This document shows positions 60,601-63,439 of a DNA stretch of 64,000 nucleotides, piece after piece. Under the pieces are notes generated by a model, which searched no databases, was not told where the DNA came from, and saw only the letters and a list, made by a program, of their open reading frames with translations. The DNA is from Ryuthela nishihirai. Taxonomy: Eukaryota; Arthropoda; Arachnida; Araneae; Heptathelidae. Within the stretch, counting starts at the first letter, position 1, and every line of letters starts with the position of its first letter. The stretch lies in NCBI GenBank assembly GCA_038380435.1, contig JAWZYU010000034.1, positions 20,811,404 to 20,875,403 on the forward strand. The letters run 5' to 3'. Both the position numbers and the translations under genes were made by a program.

Positions 60601-60982
60601 GAGAGAATTTCTTCTGTTAAAAGTATTAATCGCCTGCACCATGAGAAAATGTAGGTGTGCATTGAGTACTTTATATCGCAGGTTCTGTACACCTTCATGC
60701 GAAAATGATACAGCGCTTCCAGTGTATCCAAGCTACCATATGCATACCTGATTCGATTTCCAAAAAATAAACATAAACTCTTACTAACTTTATTTATAAG
60801 TTATAGGTTAACTTCATTACACCCCTTGCTAATACAAAGGTTAAGCAGTGAATGTATTTGCTTTTATAGAATGCTTTTATTTCTCTGACTAGAAATCCCT
60901 GATGGTAGAGCATTATATCAATATGCCCAAGCATCTACTATAGCTGATGATTTGGTTAACAATAATAGCTTTCCTACGGATG
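24457..60982 (+). CDS. MEIOB: MEIOB ortholog, meiosis-specific OB-fold ssDNA-binding protein (8 exons seen, 3' incomplete)
   Basis: Joined exons: 24457-24616, 25302-25433, 31024-31099, 36098-36287, 36393-36493, 43108-43160, 51348-51443, 60893-60982. All phases agree and give about 299 residues; vertebrate MEIOB has about 440-470. Family landmarks are LGVVIAKQDPRGIPSKK, ERYVLNFTIRDSP and AACWGEEAVIKNMNESFMIG (OB fold 1), LADVIYNCQNVDGMAVNLLV and KKLQLKVFDQTHPLF (OB fold 2), then VFVCDVKVSYNKFVKGM. MEIOB is an RPA1 paralogue that works with SPATA22 on meiotic single-stranded DNA, supporting DMC1/RAD51 retention and crossover formation in the nucleus; Drosophila hold'em is its counterpart. The third OB fold with its zinc ribbon and the stop codon are not in the window. 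Start chosen: ATG with A at -3 and G at +4, in-frame stop at 24427. Assignment rests on motif order over all eight exons. Confidence 0.9.
25302..25433 (+). CDS. MEIOB: MEIOB coding exon 2
   Basis: Acceptor TTTTGTTCTAG. It encodes LGTERYVLNFTIRDSP, then NAACWGEEAVIKNMNESFMI and GDV, the heart of OB fold 1. This is the most strongly conserved exon of the gene. Donor GATGTAG/GTATGG, phase 1. An alternative donor three bases upstream is excluded because it breaks the frame with exon 3. Confidence 0.93.
25908..26290 (-). mobile_element. SINE-A copy, intron 2
   Basis: Minus-strand full-length copy: 3' end GGTTGGGTTGTTTTACC at 25912, central domain, complement of box B at GGGACTTGAACC (26233). It is moderately diverged in the head. 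Confidence 0.85.
26385..26540 (-). mobile_element. SINE-B copy, intron 2
   Basis: Minus strand, from the TAAATAAATACCCCC tail to GGCTCGAACCCAGGTCCC (box B complement). The A-box part of the head is missing. Confidence 0.8.
26595..26880 (-). mobile_element. SINE-C copy, intron 2
   Basis: Minus-strand tRNA-Thr-like head (complement of GAGCCGGGTGGGATACGAAC at 26652, box B, and of CCACTGAGCTACCGG, box A), followed on that strand by CAATTTTTTCTC and an AATCAGCAGACACTTTTACG-type tail. The segment TCAATCAGCAGACACTTTT at its left recurs inside the adjacent palindrome. Confidence 0.8.
26865..27090. repeat. Perfect 106-bp-arm palindrome built from SINE-C tail
   Basis: The arms 26865-26970 and 26985-27090 are exact reverse complements over 106 bp, separated by a 14 bp spacer (GGAAAAATTGTCTG). 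The spacer and inner arm ends equal the SINE-C 3' region (TTTTTGAGGAAAAATTGTCT), so the palindrome formed at or within a SINE-C copy. Confidence 0.95.
27105..27270. repeat. Foldback element containing tRNA-like sequence
   Basis: Outer arms CATATTAAATATACAGAT and its complement ATCTGTATATTTAATATG, and inner arms ATTATTGCTGA...GGGAATTGAAC and GTTTAATTCCC...TCAGCAATAAT, are inverted about a central AACTCTCCAGTTACATTTTC. GGGAATTGAACCCGC is a B-box-like motif in complement; its other half repeats it inverted. Confidence 0.75.
27450..27540 (+). mobile_element. tRNA-like SINE fragment (SINE-D)
   Basis: AATGGTAGAGTGCTCAGG (A-box-like) and GTTCCAGGTTCAATTTTCAC (B-box-like), then CCACATCAGCAATAAT shared with the foldback at 27105-27270. 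This looks like the source family of that foldback. Confidence 0.55.
27550..28505. other. Intronic AT-rich sequence, nothing identified
   Basis: Low-complexity, T-rich intronic sequence with no recognised repeat family or frame. Confidence 0.5.
28510..29720 (-). pseudogene. Tc1-like transposon relic interrupted by SINE-A
   Basis: The minus strand encodes SSDKDHVCLGQNDGCIHIWQ and IIESYTVPTVGILV, aligning with the SDESRF...NDGR..VWRR and IVE..T.PTPGVMVWG region of Tc1 transposases. It lies near 29.46-29.65 kb and keeps the first catalytic Asp context (S-D) in degenerate form. The C-terminal part lies around 29.11-29.3 kb and 28.55-28.7 kb, split by the SINE at 28718-29111. It is dead. Confidence 0.65.
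28718..29111 (-). mobile_element. SINE-A, full length, nested in Tc1 relic
   Basis: Target duplication TATGGTTAGGA is exact (28707-28717 and 29112-29122). 3' end GGGTTGTTTTACCTCTGAG, head complement CCGAGTGAGCCACCCCCGCCC. Confidence 0.93.
29720..30250. other. Intronic sequence, nothing identified
   Basis: AT-rich; contains a small inverted repeat (ATATTAATAACTGATCAATAT near 30153). No family recognised. Confidence 0.45.
30250..30450 (-). mobile_element. 5'-end fragment of the RTE-like LINE
   Basis: Shares ACTGATCTGGCA, CCATTTCCTTCC, GAGAATATCTCTTTCAAAAGG and ATTGGTACAGAGCTCTCCTT with the region 47690-47955 upstream of the better LINE copy. No body follows. Confidence 0.6.
31024..31099 (+). 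CDS. MEIOB: MEIOB coding exon 3, GC-AG donor
   Basis: Acceptor AAATTTCTAG. It encodes KIKNAQIMERLVDSADEKF and RPLVN, the end of OB1 and the linker. The donor is CAG/GCAAGT, a strong GC-type site. Only this position gives phase 2 (AG plus C of exon 4 = Ser) and reads into exon 4. No GT donor nearby restores the frame. Confidence 0.85.
31380..31875 (-). mobile_element. Two SINE-C copies in tandem, the second in a foldback
   Basis: Copy 1 (about 31380-31630) and copy 2 (about 31670-31795) both show the complement of GGTAGCTCAGTGGTCCAGAG and the B box. The sequence TCAATATCTACTAATAAATC joins them. Copy 2 is enclosed by inverted arms 31630-31706 and 31796-31873 (about 75 bp, a few mismatches and small indels), so the tRNA-like part is in the loop. 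Confidence 0.85.
31950..33040 (+). pseudogene. Tc1/mariner transposase pseudogene
   Basis: The + strand reads MGKAADLSEFDKGQIIMAR and SISERARLVGCS (HTH region). After frameshifts come VVWSDESCF (first catalytic Asp, near 32436), then MLWAMLCWETLGPVIHVQ, DNNAPCHT (second Asp, near 32721) and EHLWFVLEQF-like sequence (Glu, near 32835). At least five frame breaks. It lies in intron 3, immediately before the LINE. Confidence 0.8.
33045..35477 (+). pseudogene. RTE-like non-LTR retrotransposon, 5'-truncated, copy 1
   Basis: Order of pieces on the + strand: endonuclease C-terminus RDIHKYTWVSPDGLHKNMID and GSDHYLV (33080-33230); linker with KEQRRQNYLSDKA; the RT core KLNLHKSPGVDEITMEML, CGFRSGRGCVDQI, ASFVDFKKAFDSVDHHNLW; and LDYADDLALLA (YADD at 34673-34684). 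The C-terminal domain YGSETWTLCKQDNMKLDAFD, WFGHVARMNDYRL and KKGRPRMQWADNVKQDLIRI follows. It ends in a (GAT)n run at about 35460-35475, as many RTE-group elements do. Several stops and frameshifts, so inactive. The clade label is provisional. Confidence 0.85.
35480..36097. other. Intron 3 remainder, nothing identified
   Basis: AT-rich intronic sequence with a short GA dinucleotide run (35601-35612). Ends in the polypyrimidine tract of MEIOB exon 4. Confidence 0.5.
36098..36287 (+). CDS. MEIOB: MEIOB coding exon 4
   Basis: Acceptor TTTTTGTTTAG. It encodes QYQLNISALYSEVTRFDECR, a linker, then FLTLADVIYNCQNVDGMAVN and LLVAIRD, the first strands of OB fold 2. Donor GAT/GTAAGT, phase 0. The next intron is only 105 bp. 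Confidence 0.9.
36393..36493 (+). CDS. MEIOB: MEIOB coding exon 5
   Basis: Acceptor TTTTTTTCTCAG. It encodes IGKLQDITTKNGKSVKKLQL and KVFDQTHPLFTIL, the L12-like loop and strand of OB fold 2. Donor AAT/GTATGT, phase 2. Confidence 0.9.
36917..37030. repeat. Twin perfect hairpins sharing a core
   Basis: Hairpin 1: arms 36917-36953 and 36956-36992, 37 bp, perfect, spacer CT. Hairpin 2: arms 36995-37011 and 37014-37030, 17 bp, perfect, spacer AG. Both have the core GTTGCAGCCCA..TGGGCTGCAAC, and the second core is the exact reverse complement of the first. Confidence 0.95.
36999..38400. other. A/C-skewed intronic block, possible element
   Basis: The + strand is visibly A- and C-rich (many CC, AAC and ACA words) compared with the T-rich sequence on either side. 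It starts at the twin hairpins and includes a C-run (37034-37047). CCTGAAGATGCCATAA near 37640 recalls a motif often seen near the 3' ends of retroelements. No confident protein frame. It may be a single inserted element. Confidence 0.35.
38023..38064. repeat. Perfect 42-bp palindrome
   Basis: TTGGCAGAGTAAGGGTAT followed by an AT core and the exact complement ATACCCTTACTCTGCCAA, without spacer. Confidence 0.95.
38545..38665 (+). mobile_element. Degenerate SINE-B fragment
   Basis: TTTTTGCTGAGGTCTTATC, CTGTCAGAACTCTGGCAAGC and AGCAGCTTGAAGGGCAATTT match the SINE-B body and 3' end, with many changes. Confidence 0.55.
38670..40585. other. Intron 5 sequence, nothing identified
   Basis: AT-rich, low complexity, with a G-run at 38786-38796. 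Open frames on the minus strand at 39505-39789 and 40233-40415 have no family resemblance. Confidence 0.45.
40590..40945 (-). mobile_element. Old, diverged SINE-A copy
   Basis: Recognisable by GGTTGGGTTGTTGTTTTACC, AATGGGCTAAATGGCCA, GGAGATGGATGGATGCCTCC, GTTCTTTAAATGCACAAGG and the head complement. Divergence is much higher than in 5-20 kb copies. Confidence 0.75.
41350..41605 (-). pseudogene. Tc1-like transposase C-terminal fragment
   Basis: The minus strand gives WPAKSSDLNPIEHL, DHLDQQV and NLRVLLESEWARVPLATFQ, SMSRHLAAVIQAKG: the catalytic Glu region and C-terminus of a Tc1 transposase. The rest is missing. Confidence 0.8.
41605..41740. repeat. Short imperfect tandem repeat, AACTGCTAGTAACAAAATTA core
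   Basis: Four or five variants of ACTGCTAGTAACAAAATTA spaced 20-45 bp directly next to the Tc1 fragment. Confidence 0.7.
41745..42600. other. Intron 5 sequence, nothing identified
   Basis: AT-rich sequence without recognised family or frame. Confidence 0.45.
42605..42945. mobile_element. Second copy of the foldback MITE seen at 9355
   Basis: Left arm (to about 42722) and right arm (from about 42838) are imperfect inverted repeats: AGTAAAGCATATCAATGATG versus the complement of CATCATTGGTATGCTTTACT. The interior shares the TCAAGCTCAAAGAAAGATAG-type sequence with the 9355 copy (TCACTTCAAACGAAGATA). More diverged than that copy. Confidence 0.65.
43108..43160 (+). CDS. MEIOB: MEIOB coding exon 6, 53 bp micro-sized exon
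   Basis: Acceptor TTTTTTCCCCGTGTCTTAG. It encodes WEEEIARFILKYCSRRS, matching the invariant Trp and following helix of OB fold 2 (W-D-N-E in vertebrates). It enters with one base (AT/A = Ile) and leaves with one base (A/TT = Ile). Donor GTA/GTAAGC. It was located because exons 5 and 7 demanded a phase-2 to phase-1 exon beginning with a Trp codon. Confidence 0.85.
43405..43842 (-). mobile_element. Diverged SINE-A copy with short internal duplication
   Basis: GGGTTGTTTTTAACTCTGAG to the complement of GACTGAGCCACCCCCGCCC. The segment CCCTTGTGCATAGGGTATGA is repeated three times (43566-43646) inside the body, replacing the usual single copy. Confidence 0.85.
43845..44400. other. Intron 6 sequence, nothing identified
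   Basis: After a short GC-rich inverted stretch next to the SINE head (CCCCCGCCCCCAGTGGGCCG) this is plain AT-rich intron. Confidence 0.45.
44415..44600 (-). mobile_element. Degenerate SINE-C followed by its 3' tail in tandem
   Basis: ATCTTGAGCAGGGTGGAATG to GATTACTCAACTACAACTG is a decayed SINE-C head. It is followed by about four ~30 bp repeats (TTGTCTTGAGCCATGTGGAT, then CAAAA) derived from the same junction. Confidence 0.65.
44680..47690 (-). pseudogene. RTE-like non-LTR retrotransposon, copy 2, nearly full length
   Basis: The minus strand runs from the 5' region (47690) through APE endonuclease (SIGSWNVRTLHRA, DILGLQETRWTDKGQ with the catalytic Glu, GVGLLLSRHASDAL, VLGDFNAKVGTDSD; 47290-46840). 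Then come the linker KEQRRQNYLSDKAFELISER and the RT (KLHKSPGVDEITMEML, ASFVDFKKAFDSVDHHNLW, LDYADDLALWA with YADD at 45463-45474). The C-terminus is YGSETWTFCKQDNRKLDAFD and KKGRPRMQWADNVKQDLIRI, and it ends in (ATC)n at 44678-44695. About 46725-46820 appears to have lost part of the endonuclease. Frameshifts and stops make it inactive. Very similar to copy 1. Confidence 0.88.
47690..47955 (-). mobile_element. 5' untranslated region of RTE-like LINE copy 2
   Basis: Contains CAGATCAGTAGGCCACACTA, CTTTTGAAAGGTACTAACGG and GATTGGTGCATAGCTCTCCT, shared with lone fragments at 30250, 49085 (inverted) and 60250. Begins near a SINE-A at 47960. Confidence 0.65.
47960..48270 (+). mobile_element. SINE-A, 5'-truncated
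   Basis: Starts at GTTGAGACTTATCTCCGCAA and runs to AAAACAACCCAACCC; the tRNA head is missing. Confidence 0.88.
48280..49080. other. Intron 6 sequence, nothing identified
   Basis: AT-rich intronic sequence without recognised repeats or frames. Confidence 0.45.
49085..49285 (+). mobile_element. 5'-end fragment of the RTE-like LINE, with G-run
   Basis: AACACCTAAAGTCTGACCCC, CATTCAAAAGAGATGCTCTC and TTGATCTGGACTGCTATAGC match the complement of 47690-47890. A 14-base G-run (about 49227-49240) interrupts it. No LINE body follows. Confidence 0.6.
49371..49506. repeat. 42-bp-arm hairpin with AT loop
   Basis: Arms 49371-49412 and 49465-49506 are reverse complements with one mismatch (GTGCAACAATAAAGTCTATA onward). 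The loop is mainly TTAATTAATTAA repeats. Confidence 0.92.
49532..49608 (+). mobile_element. SINE-A tRNA-like head only
   Basis: GTGGGGGTGGCTCAGTCGG to GTCAGCATTGAG. The loop keeps CTCATAATCTG, the tRNA-Met-like ancestral form. The body is replaced by the Tc1 relic. Confidence 0.85.
49609..50040 (-). pseudogene. Tc1-like transposase fragment
   Basis: The minus strand encodes LMADHLHPFMAIMHPNGDG and YQQDNYSSHRS (second Asp region), then WPPRSPDLNPIENPWDTIEQ (catalytic Glu) and LRELWTALEDAWVAI. It is bounded on both sides by SINE-A pieces. A copy of AAGCCCAGATTTAAATC at 49609 is inverted relative to one at 49803. Confidence 0.82.
50042..50262 (-). mobile_element. SINE-A 3' portion with internal inversion
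   Basis: GGGTTGGGTTGTTTTACCTC through ACAGATGGTAGTCTCCC. A short inverted duplicate CAACAGCTATTCC then appears before the body resumes at TTGTCAAGGCCATCC. It ends at CTCTCCCGCACACG; central domain and head are absent. Confidence 0.82.
50640..50845 (+). mobile_element. SINE-B copy
   Basis: GGTCAACTGTTTAGCATACTGG (decayed A box), AGGTTTGAGCCCC (B box), TGAACTGGCAGGTTCCTGTC and a TATTTATTATTTATT tail. Confidence 0.75.
51348..51443 (+). CDS. MEIOB: MEIOB coding exon 7
   Basis: Acceptor TTTTATTTTCAG. It encodes VFVCDVKVSYNKFVKGMVAT and ATSSTLFTPDP, the last strand of OB fold 2. Donor CCAG/GTTAGT, phase 1. Confidence 0.9.
51620..52832 (-). pseudogene. Tc1-like transposon, near full length with inverted termini
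   Basis: The ends CACTGGACAAAAAAATTAAT and the complement of ATGACTAATTTTTTGTCTGG form an inverted repeat. The minus-strand transposase remains include DWTVDSWKHVIWSDESVF (first Asp), then DNNCCVHRA and WPAKSPDLNPIENLWDYLEQ (Glu), with frame breaks. It lies in intron 7, just after exon 7. Confidence 0.85.
52835..53160. other. Intron 7 sequence, nothing identified
   Basis: AT-rich intronic sequence. Confidence 0.45.
53165..53320 (-). mobile_element. SINE-C copy
   Basis: TAGAGGAAAAATTGTCTTG, GTGGGATATGAATCC (B box complement), CTGATAATGTCAGGTGCTC and GAGCTACCAGC (A box complement). Confidence 0.75.
53456..54140. mobile_element. Foldback/TTAA-type DNA element with ~150 bp inverted termini
   Basis: The left terminus AGGGCATAGAACAGTGTATGC and the complement of the right terminus (AGGGTGCAGAGCAGTATATG) start inverted repeats of at least 140 bp, reaching GTGATTTTTTGCAGGCTATG. 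The left flank is TTAA (53452-53455); the right flank is TGAA. The interior has a 40-48 bp tandem repeat (GGCACAAAGGCTTCACATC) three to four times (53728-53870). AGGG ends plus TTAA suggest a Kolobok- or piggyBac-type non-autonomous element. Confidence 0.7.
54330..54505 (+). mobile_element. SINE-B copy with intact head
   Basis: CCGAGTGGTTAGCACGCTTGG (A box), GGTTCGAGCCCCGG (B box), then CTGCTGAGGTCCTACTGTGG: it lacks the stretch between the T-rich segment and CATATAAACTGAC seen in full copies. TATTTATTTATTTTTTTA tail. Confidence 0.85.
54510..55140. other. Intron 7 sequence, nothing identified
   Basis: AT-rich intron. Confidence 0.45.
55148..56184. mobile_element. pogo/Tigger-like transposon relic, TA-flanked, with SINE-A inside
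   Basis: Termini CAGTCAGTCCTCGACTTTTG and the complement of the right end (CAAGCAGTCCTCAACTTTCG), each next to TA (55146-55147 and 56185-56186). A secondary inverted repeat AATGTCCAAAAGTCAAG lies just inside the left end. The interior carries an old SINE-A (55228-55548) and a minus-strand decayed coding tract around 55.8-55.95 kb. Confidence 0.65.
55228..55548 (+). mobile_element. Old SINE-A copy
   Basis: TTTGGCATGCTAGGCTAATA, AGGTTTGAGCCCC, ATACCGATGGACTTGG, and AAAAGTGCCACTCAGAGG at the 3' end; strongly diverged. Confidence 0.75.
56365..56455 (+). mobile_element. SINE-A 3'-end fragment
   Basis: CCCCAACCTTCTCTTTGCC, GACTTGACCATATAGCCCATTG, GGGCAAAAAAGTTCTGCTC, then AGTGGTAAACAACCCAAC. Confidence 0.75.
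56460..57690. other. Intron 7, unidentified; possible decayed transposase
   Basis: The minus-strand frame at 57265-57546 and + frame at 57477-57686 show no family match. GGGGCCGGCCCAAGACATTT-like sequence near 56900 suggests an old DNA-transposon end, but I cannot assign it. Confidence 0.3.
57700..58405 (+). pseudogene. mariner transposase pseudogene
   Basis: Frames read SKSTIANHLHKLAKIYRQC (HTH), VTIDEK (first Asp), RPFRERVILCVWWNFESVIH, then AINGKLYSEQLDRMYDKLKQ, LNGIKLLPHPAH and APHLIITC/SDYHLF-type sequence (final Asp region). These are mariner-family (DD34D) landmarks rather than Tc1. Multiple frameshifts and stops. Confidence 0.8.
58440..58565 (-). mobile_element. Degenerate SINE-C
   Basis: AAAAATTGTCTTGAACTACATG, AATATAAATCCATGACTCCC and GATAATGTGTTGTGCTCTC are decayed SINE-C landmarks. 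Confidence 0.55.
58590..58850 (-). pseudogene. hAT transposase C-terminal fragment
   Basis: The minus strand encodes MISHFNRQSLCCEQLFSRMK, NAESKTRV. C-E-Q-L-F-S-x-M-K-N is a hallmark of the hAT C-terminal region in the GTF2IRD2/ZBED-like branch. Only this scrap survives. Confidence 0.65.
59105..59190 (-). mobile_element. Degenerate SINE-C head
   Basis: GAAAATTGTTTTGAGCC, AAGTGGGATAAGAACCCAC and AGCTCCTGATATATGCCAG. Confidence 0.6.
59325..59980. mobile_element. Inverted pair of a further tRNA-like repeat
   Basis: The right half (59830-59975, +) has TAGGTAGAGCAACTTGC (A-box-like) and ends TTGATCATTGTATGAAGCTC. The left half (59325-59490) contains the complement of a related head (GGTAGAACAACTGGCTCTC) but shares TTGATCATGCTAAGAAGCTC in the same orientation. 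The two copies form a partly inverted arrangement. Confidence 0.45.
60250..60750 (-). mobile_element. 5'-end fragment of the RTE-like LINE, diverged
   Basis: CAACCCACAAATAAATGG, TTACTCTCACAGAGGCACAC, TTATCTGGCAGTTCTCTTCC and TACCTTCATGCG-like spacing parallel 47535-47950 over about 500 bp. It ends just before MEIOB exon 8, with no LINE body. Confidence 0.6.
60893..60982 (+). CDS. MEIOB: MEIOB coding exon 8 (last recognised)
   Basis: Acceptor ATTTCTCTGACTAG. It completes a Glu codon, then IPDGRALYQYAQASTIADDL and VNNNSFPTD, matching the segment after OB fold 2 in the family (PEIP-D/E-x-x-x-L). Donor GATG/GTGAGT, phase 1, so further exons are required. Confidence 0.88.
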
Positions 60983-60999
60983 GTGAGTAAATCTGTACA

Positions 61000-61395
61000 C
61001 TTTATTATTTTAAGTTATATAACTTGTAACATTTTCATTCTAATGATGTACAACATGCCATTTTGTAATTGATCTGTTGTGCTGTGTTTACTGTGTTTAG
61101 CCCTCTCTGCTGTAATCATATTACTCTGAGGCATTCATTTCAAAACTGCAGTAGCAACTCAGTTCTCTTTTCATGATGGAATGTTATGAAAGATGAAATG
61201 GTTTCATTACAAAAGCATTGTTTTTAAGCTTCAGCTGTTGGCTTCTTAAAAAGACTGAAATTTAGTTTTTCATAAAGTTTTCGAATACATTTGTGTCTGA
61301 AATAATTCTTATGCATCATTGGTTAATTTGTATTTAGTCATCAATATTTTAGTAATGACAGATGATTCTAACCCCATCCTGTTTTGAATTCTCAC
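61000..61395. other. Intron after exon 8, nothing identified
   Basis: AT-rich intronic sequence. Confidence 0.45.
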
Positions 61396-61399
61396 ATTT

Positions 61400-61580
61400 A
61401 AGTTGGGATCTTTTATCTCTGAATGGCACTTTTATCCACACAGTGGGCTTAAATGATTAGGTCACAAAATTCTAATGTCTCAAAGTTGGATGCAGGGTGG
61501 GTGGGGGTCCCACTAGATAGCATTTAAGAGACAGAAGGGAACCTCTGATCAAGATCATCCATCATGTTCTTTAATATGCA
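61400..61580 (-). mobile_element. Degenerate SINE-A 3' portion
   Basis: GTTGGGATCTTTTATCTCTG, CACAGTGGGCTTAAATGATT and CATCATGTTCTTTAATATGC match the SINE-A 3' domain in complement. Confidence 0.65.
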
Positions 61581-61584
61581 AAAA

Positions 61585-62560
61585 TGTACCTTGATAATAA
61601 GTTCTTTATATTGTTAAAATGCTTTTTTTTTTGCCTTTTGCAAACATTTTAATTTGGTATAAAATATCTTTTCACCAGAATTTGCTACAATGAACCAAAA
61701 ATAGTTTTGATTTTAGTTTGTGCTTGCAAGCCAGTTTATAATCCTTTGGAATTTACAGGACAAATTTATCATAGCAATCCCACTTGCTATATGATTACAT
61801 ATTCATAAAGAAGCAAAAACAGAGTAGTAAGGGTGTAATTTACTGCTATCGTTAATAAGATAAACACAAGGAAAAGTAATGGTACAAAATTCTTAAATAG
61901 AATGGTGCAAAAAGCAGAGAATTCTACACATAATAGAGCCAAAAGAGATACCTGGAATAACAAATATTTTGTATTGATGCATACAAAAATTGCTGGAAAT
62001 GATGTAGCTGGAACCTATAGATGTATAAACAAACATTATCAAGATGCACAAGCAACAGTCATGCACATGCAGGAGCCAAGACATCTATGAACATAATATG
62101 GAACATATCGCAAATTCATTGATATTAGGAACCAAGAGTGTCATAAATAACTTCAATTTGTTAGATTTAACATTAAAAGGATTCAGGTTCACCAAACATG
62201 ATTGCTACGTTACTGGGCTACCTCTGAAAGTCCGATGTCTGTGATAAACAGTGATTTTATTTATCTAAAATTATTTTTACAGTATGAAAATAAATAACAG
62301 GCAAAGGAACTATTTCATGGCAAATCCATGTAAAATGAAGATGGCTTGAAAGGGTATAAGATAATAATATTCCATGCTTTCATTCATGCATCTCAGCTGC
62401 AATGTTAGTAATGTAACTTTAATGTATTTACTTAGCTTAGGATCAACGGATGTATCGGAAATTCTATATTTTAATGAGATGTCAGGGAAAAATTCTTATG
62501 ACAGTTTTACATGTTTCTTTATTTTTGCTTTGCCACATCTCATTGTCATTGCTATAAAAA
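61585..62560. other. No supported exon; some open frames
   Basis: MEIOB exon 9 would be expected downstream of 60982 in phase 1. Candidates after AG near 62129 and 62447 exist but neither resembles the family. I leave this stretch unassigned. Confidence 0.4.
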
Positions 62561-62562
62561 AA

Positions 62563-62685
62563 ATAACCCCCCCCCCCCCCCCCCCAAGCAGCTGCTCTCC
62601 ACAGAGGTCTGAAAGGAGCCTGTCAGTTTATATGCCAGAGTAGAAGGTCTGAGAGGATGGCAGGACCTCAGCAGAAAAACGACAG
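62563..62685 (-). mobile_element. SINE-B fragment with 20-base C-run at its 3' end
   Basis: A C-run at about 62568-62585 replaces the usual CCCCCT before CAAGCAGCTGCT. The body follows to GCAGAAAAACGACA; the tRNA head is absent. Confidence 0.85.
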
Positions 62686-63098
62686 GGAAATTAAAATTAA
62701 TCTCCTCTGCTATCTGCAGAACAACAAACAAATGTTGCCAGTTTTCATTTTAAAGTCTCAAAATAAATGTGTGACATTACTGCTTAAATTATCCAGAGTA
62801 ATTAGGTGAAGATTAGTGTTGATAAACCAATGGCATATATTACTGCAGAAATTTAAAAAACTCATCAACATTCATAATGTCACATCCAGTTTAATGGTGT
62901 GTATGAATGAAGGGGAAACCAGTGCTATTTTCAGAGAATAGGCTATCTTGTCTGCAGGAGGCAGCACAGAGCAAGAAATATTTGTAAAGTTTGAAAGATG
63001 ACTGGCTGAGCCCTCTTACCCCTCTCCTTTCAGGTAATTTTGCTACCAGTAAGGTTAATTTTGCCTTCCTTTGGATTAATTATGCACCCATCTAGATC

Positions 63099-63225
63099 AG
63101 TGGTTCTCAACCTTTTATGCTTCATGTACCCCCTGGAAATCTGTATGTAACTGGCACATCCCTTGTATAGATAGATAAAACTATAGTTGTAGTATAACAA
63201 TGGTTATTTTTTATTTTGTTACTCG
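63099..63225 (-). mobile_element. Single dispersed copy of the satellite unit / hAT terminus
   Basis: Starts CAGTGGTTCTCAACCTTTTA, GCTTCATGTACCCCCTGG, TGTATGTAACTGG, TTGTATAGATAGATAAAAC, ACTATAGTTGTAGTATAACA. This is one full satellite unit in complement. The following GTACCCCCAAAAAT suggests it continues as a longer hAT element than the satellite monomer. Confidence 0.85.
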
Positions 63226-63439
63226 ATCTAGCAACTGTTGACCTCTCAAGGTGTACCCCCAAAAATTTTTATCTATGTGTTTTTTTTAAACATAAACAAT
63301 GCTATATTTTAAATAAGTAATAAAGTATCGCAGGAAAATGTCCTGTACACAAGAAACATGTGAAATAATTAGTTGAAAAAAATTGGTTATCTCAGCAATG
63401 CAAATTTTGGAGAAATTTTTCAAGTTTGTAAAAAAGTTT

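Noticed and set aside
62100..62260. MEIOB exon 9 after the AG near 62129
   Set aside because: The frame is open and phase-compatible, but the translated residues do not resemble the family and the acceptor is weak.
62447..62520. Alternative MEIOB exon 9 (frame GSTDVSEILYFNEMSG)
   Set aside because: Phase-compatible and with an AG, but no convincing match to the third OB fold and no clear donor.
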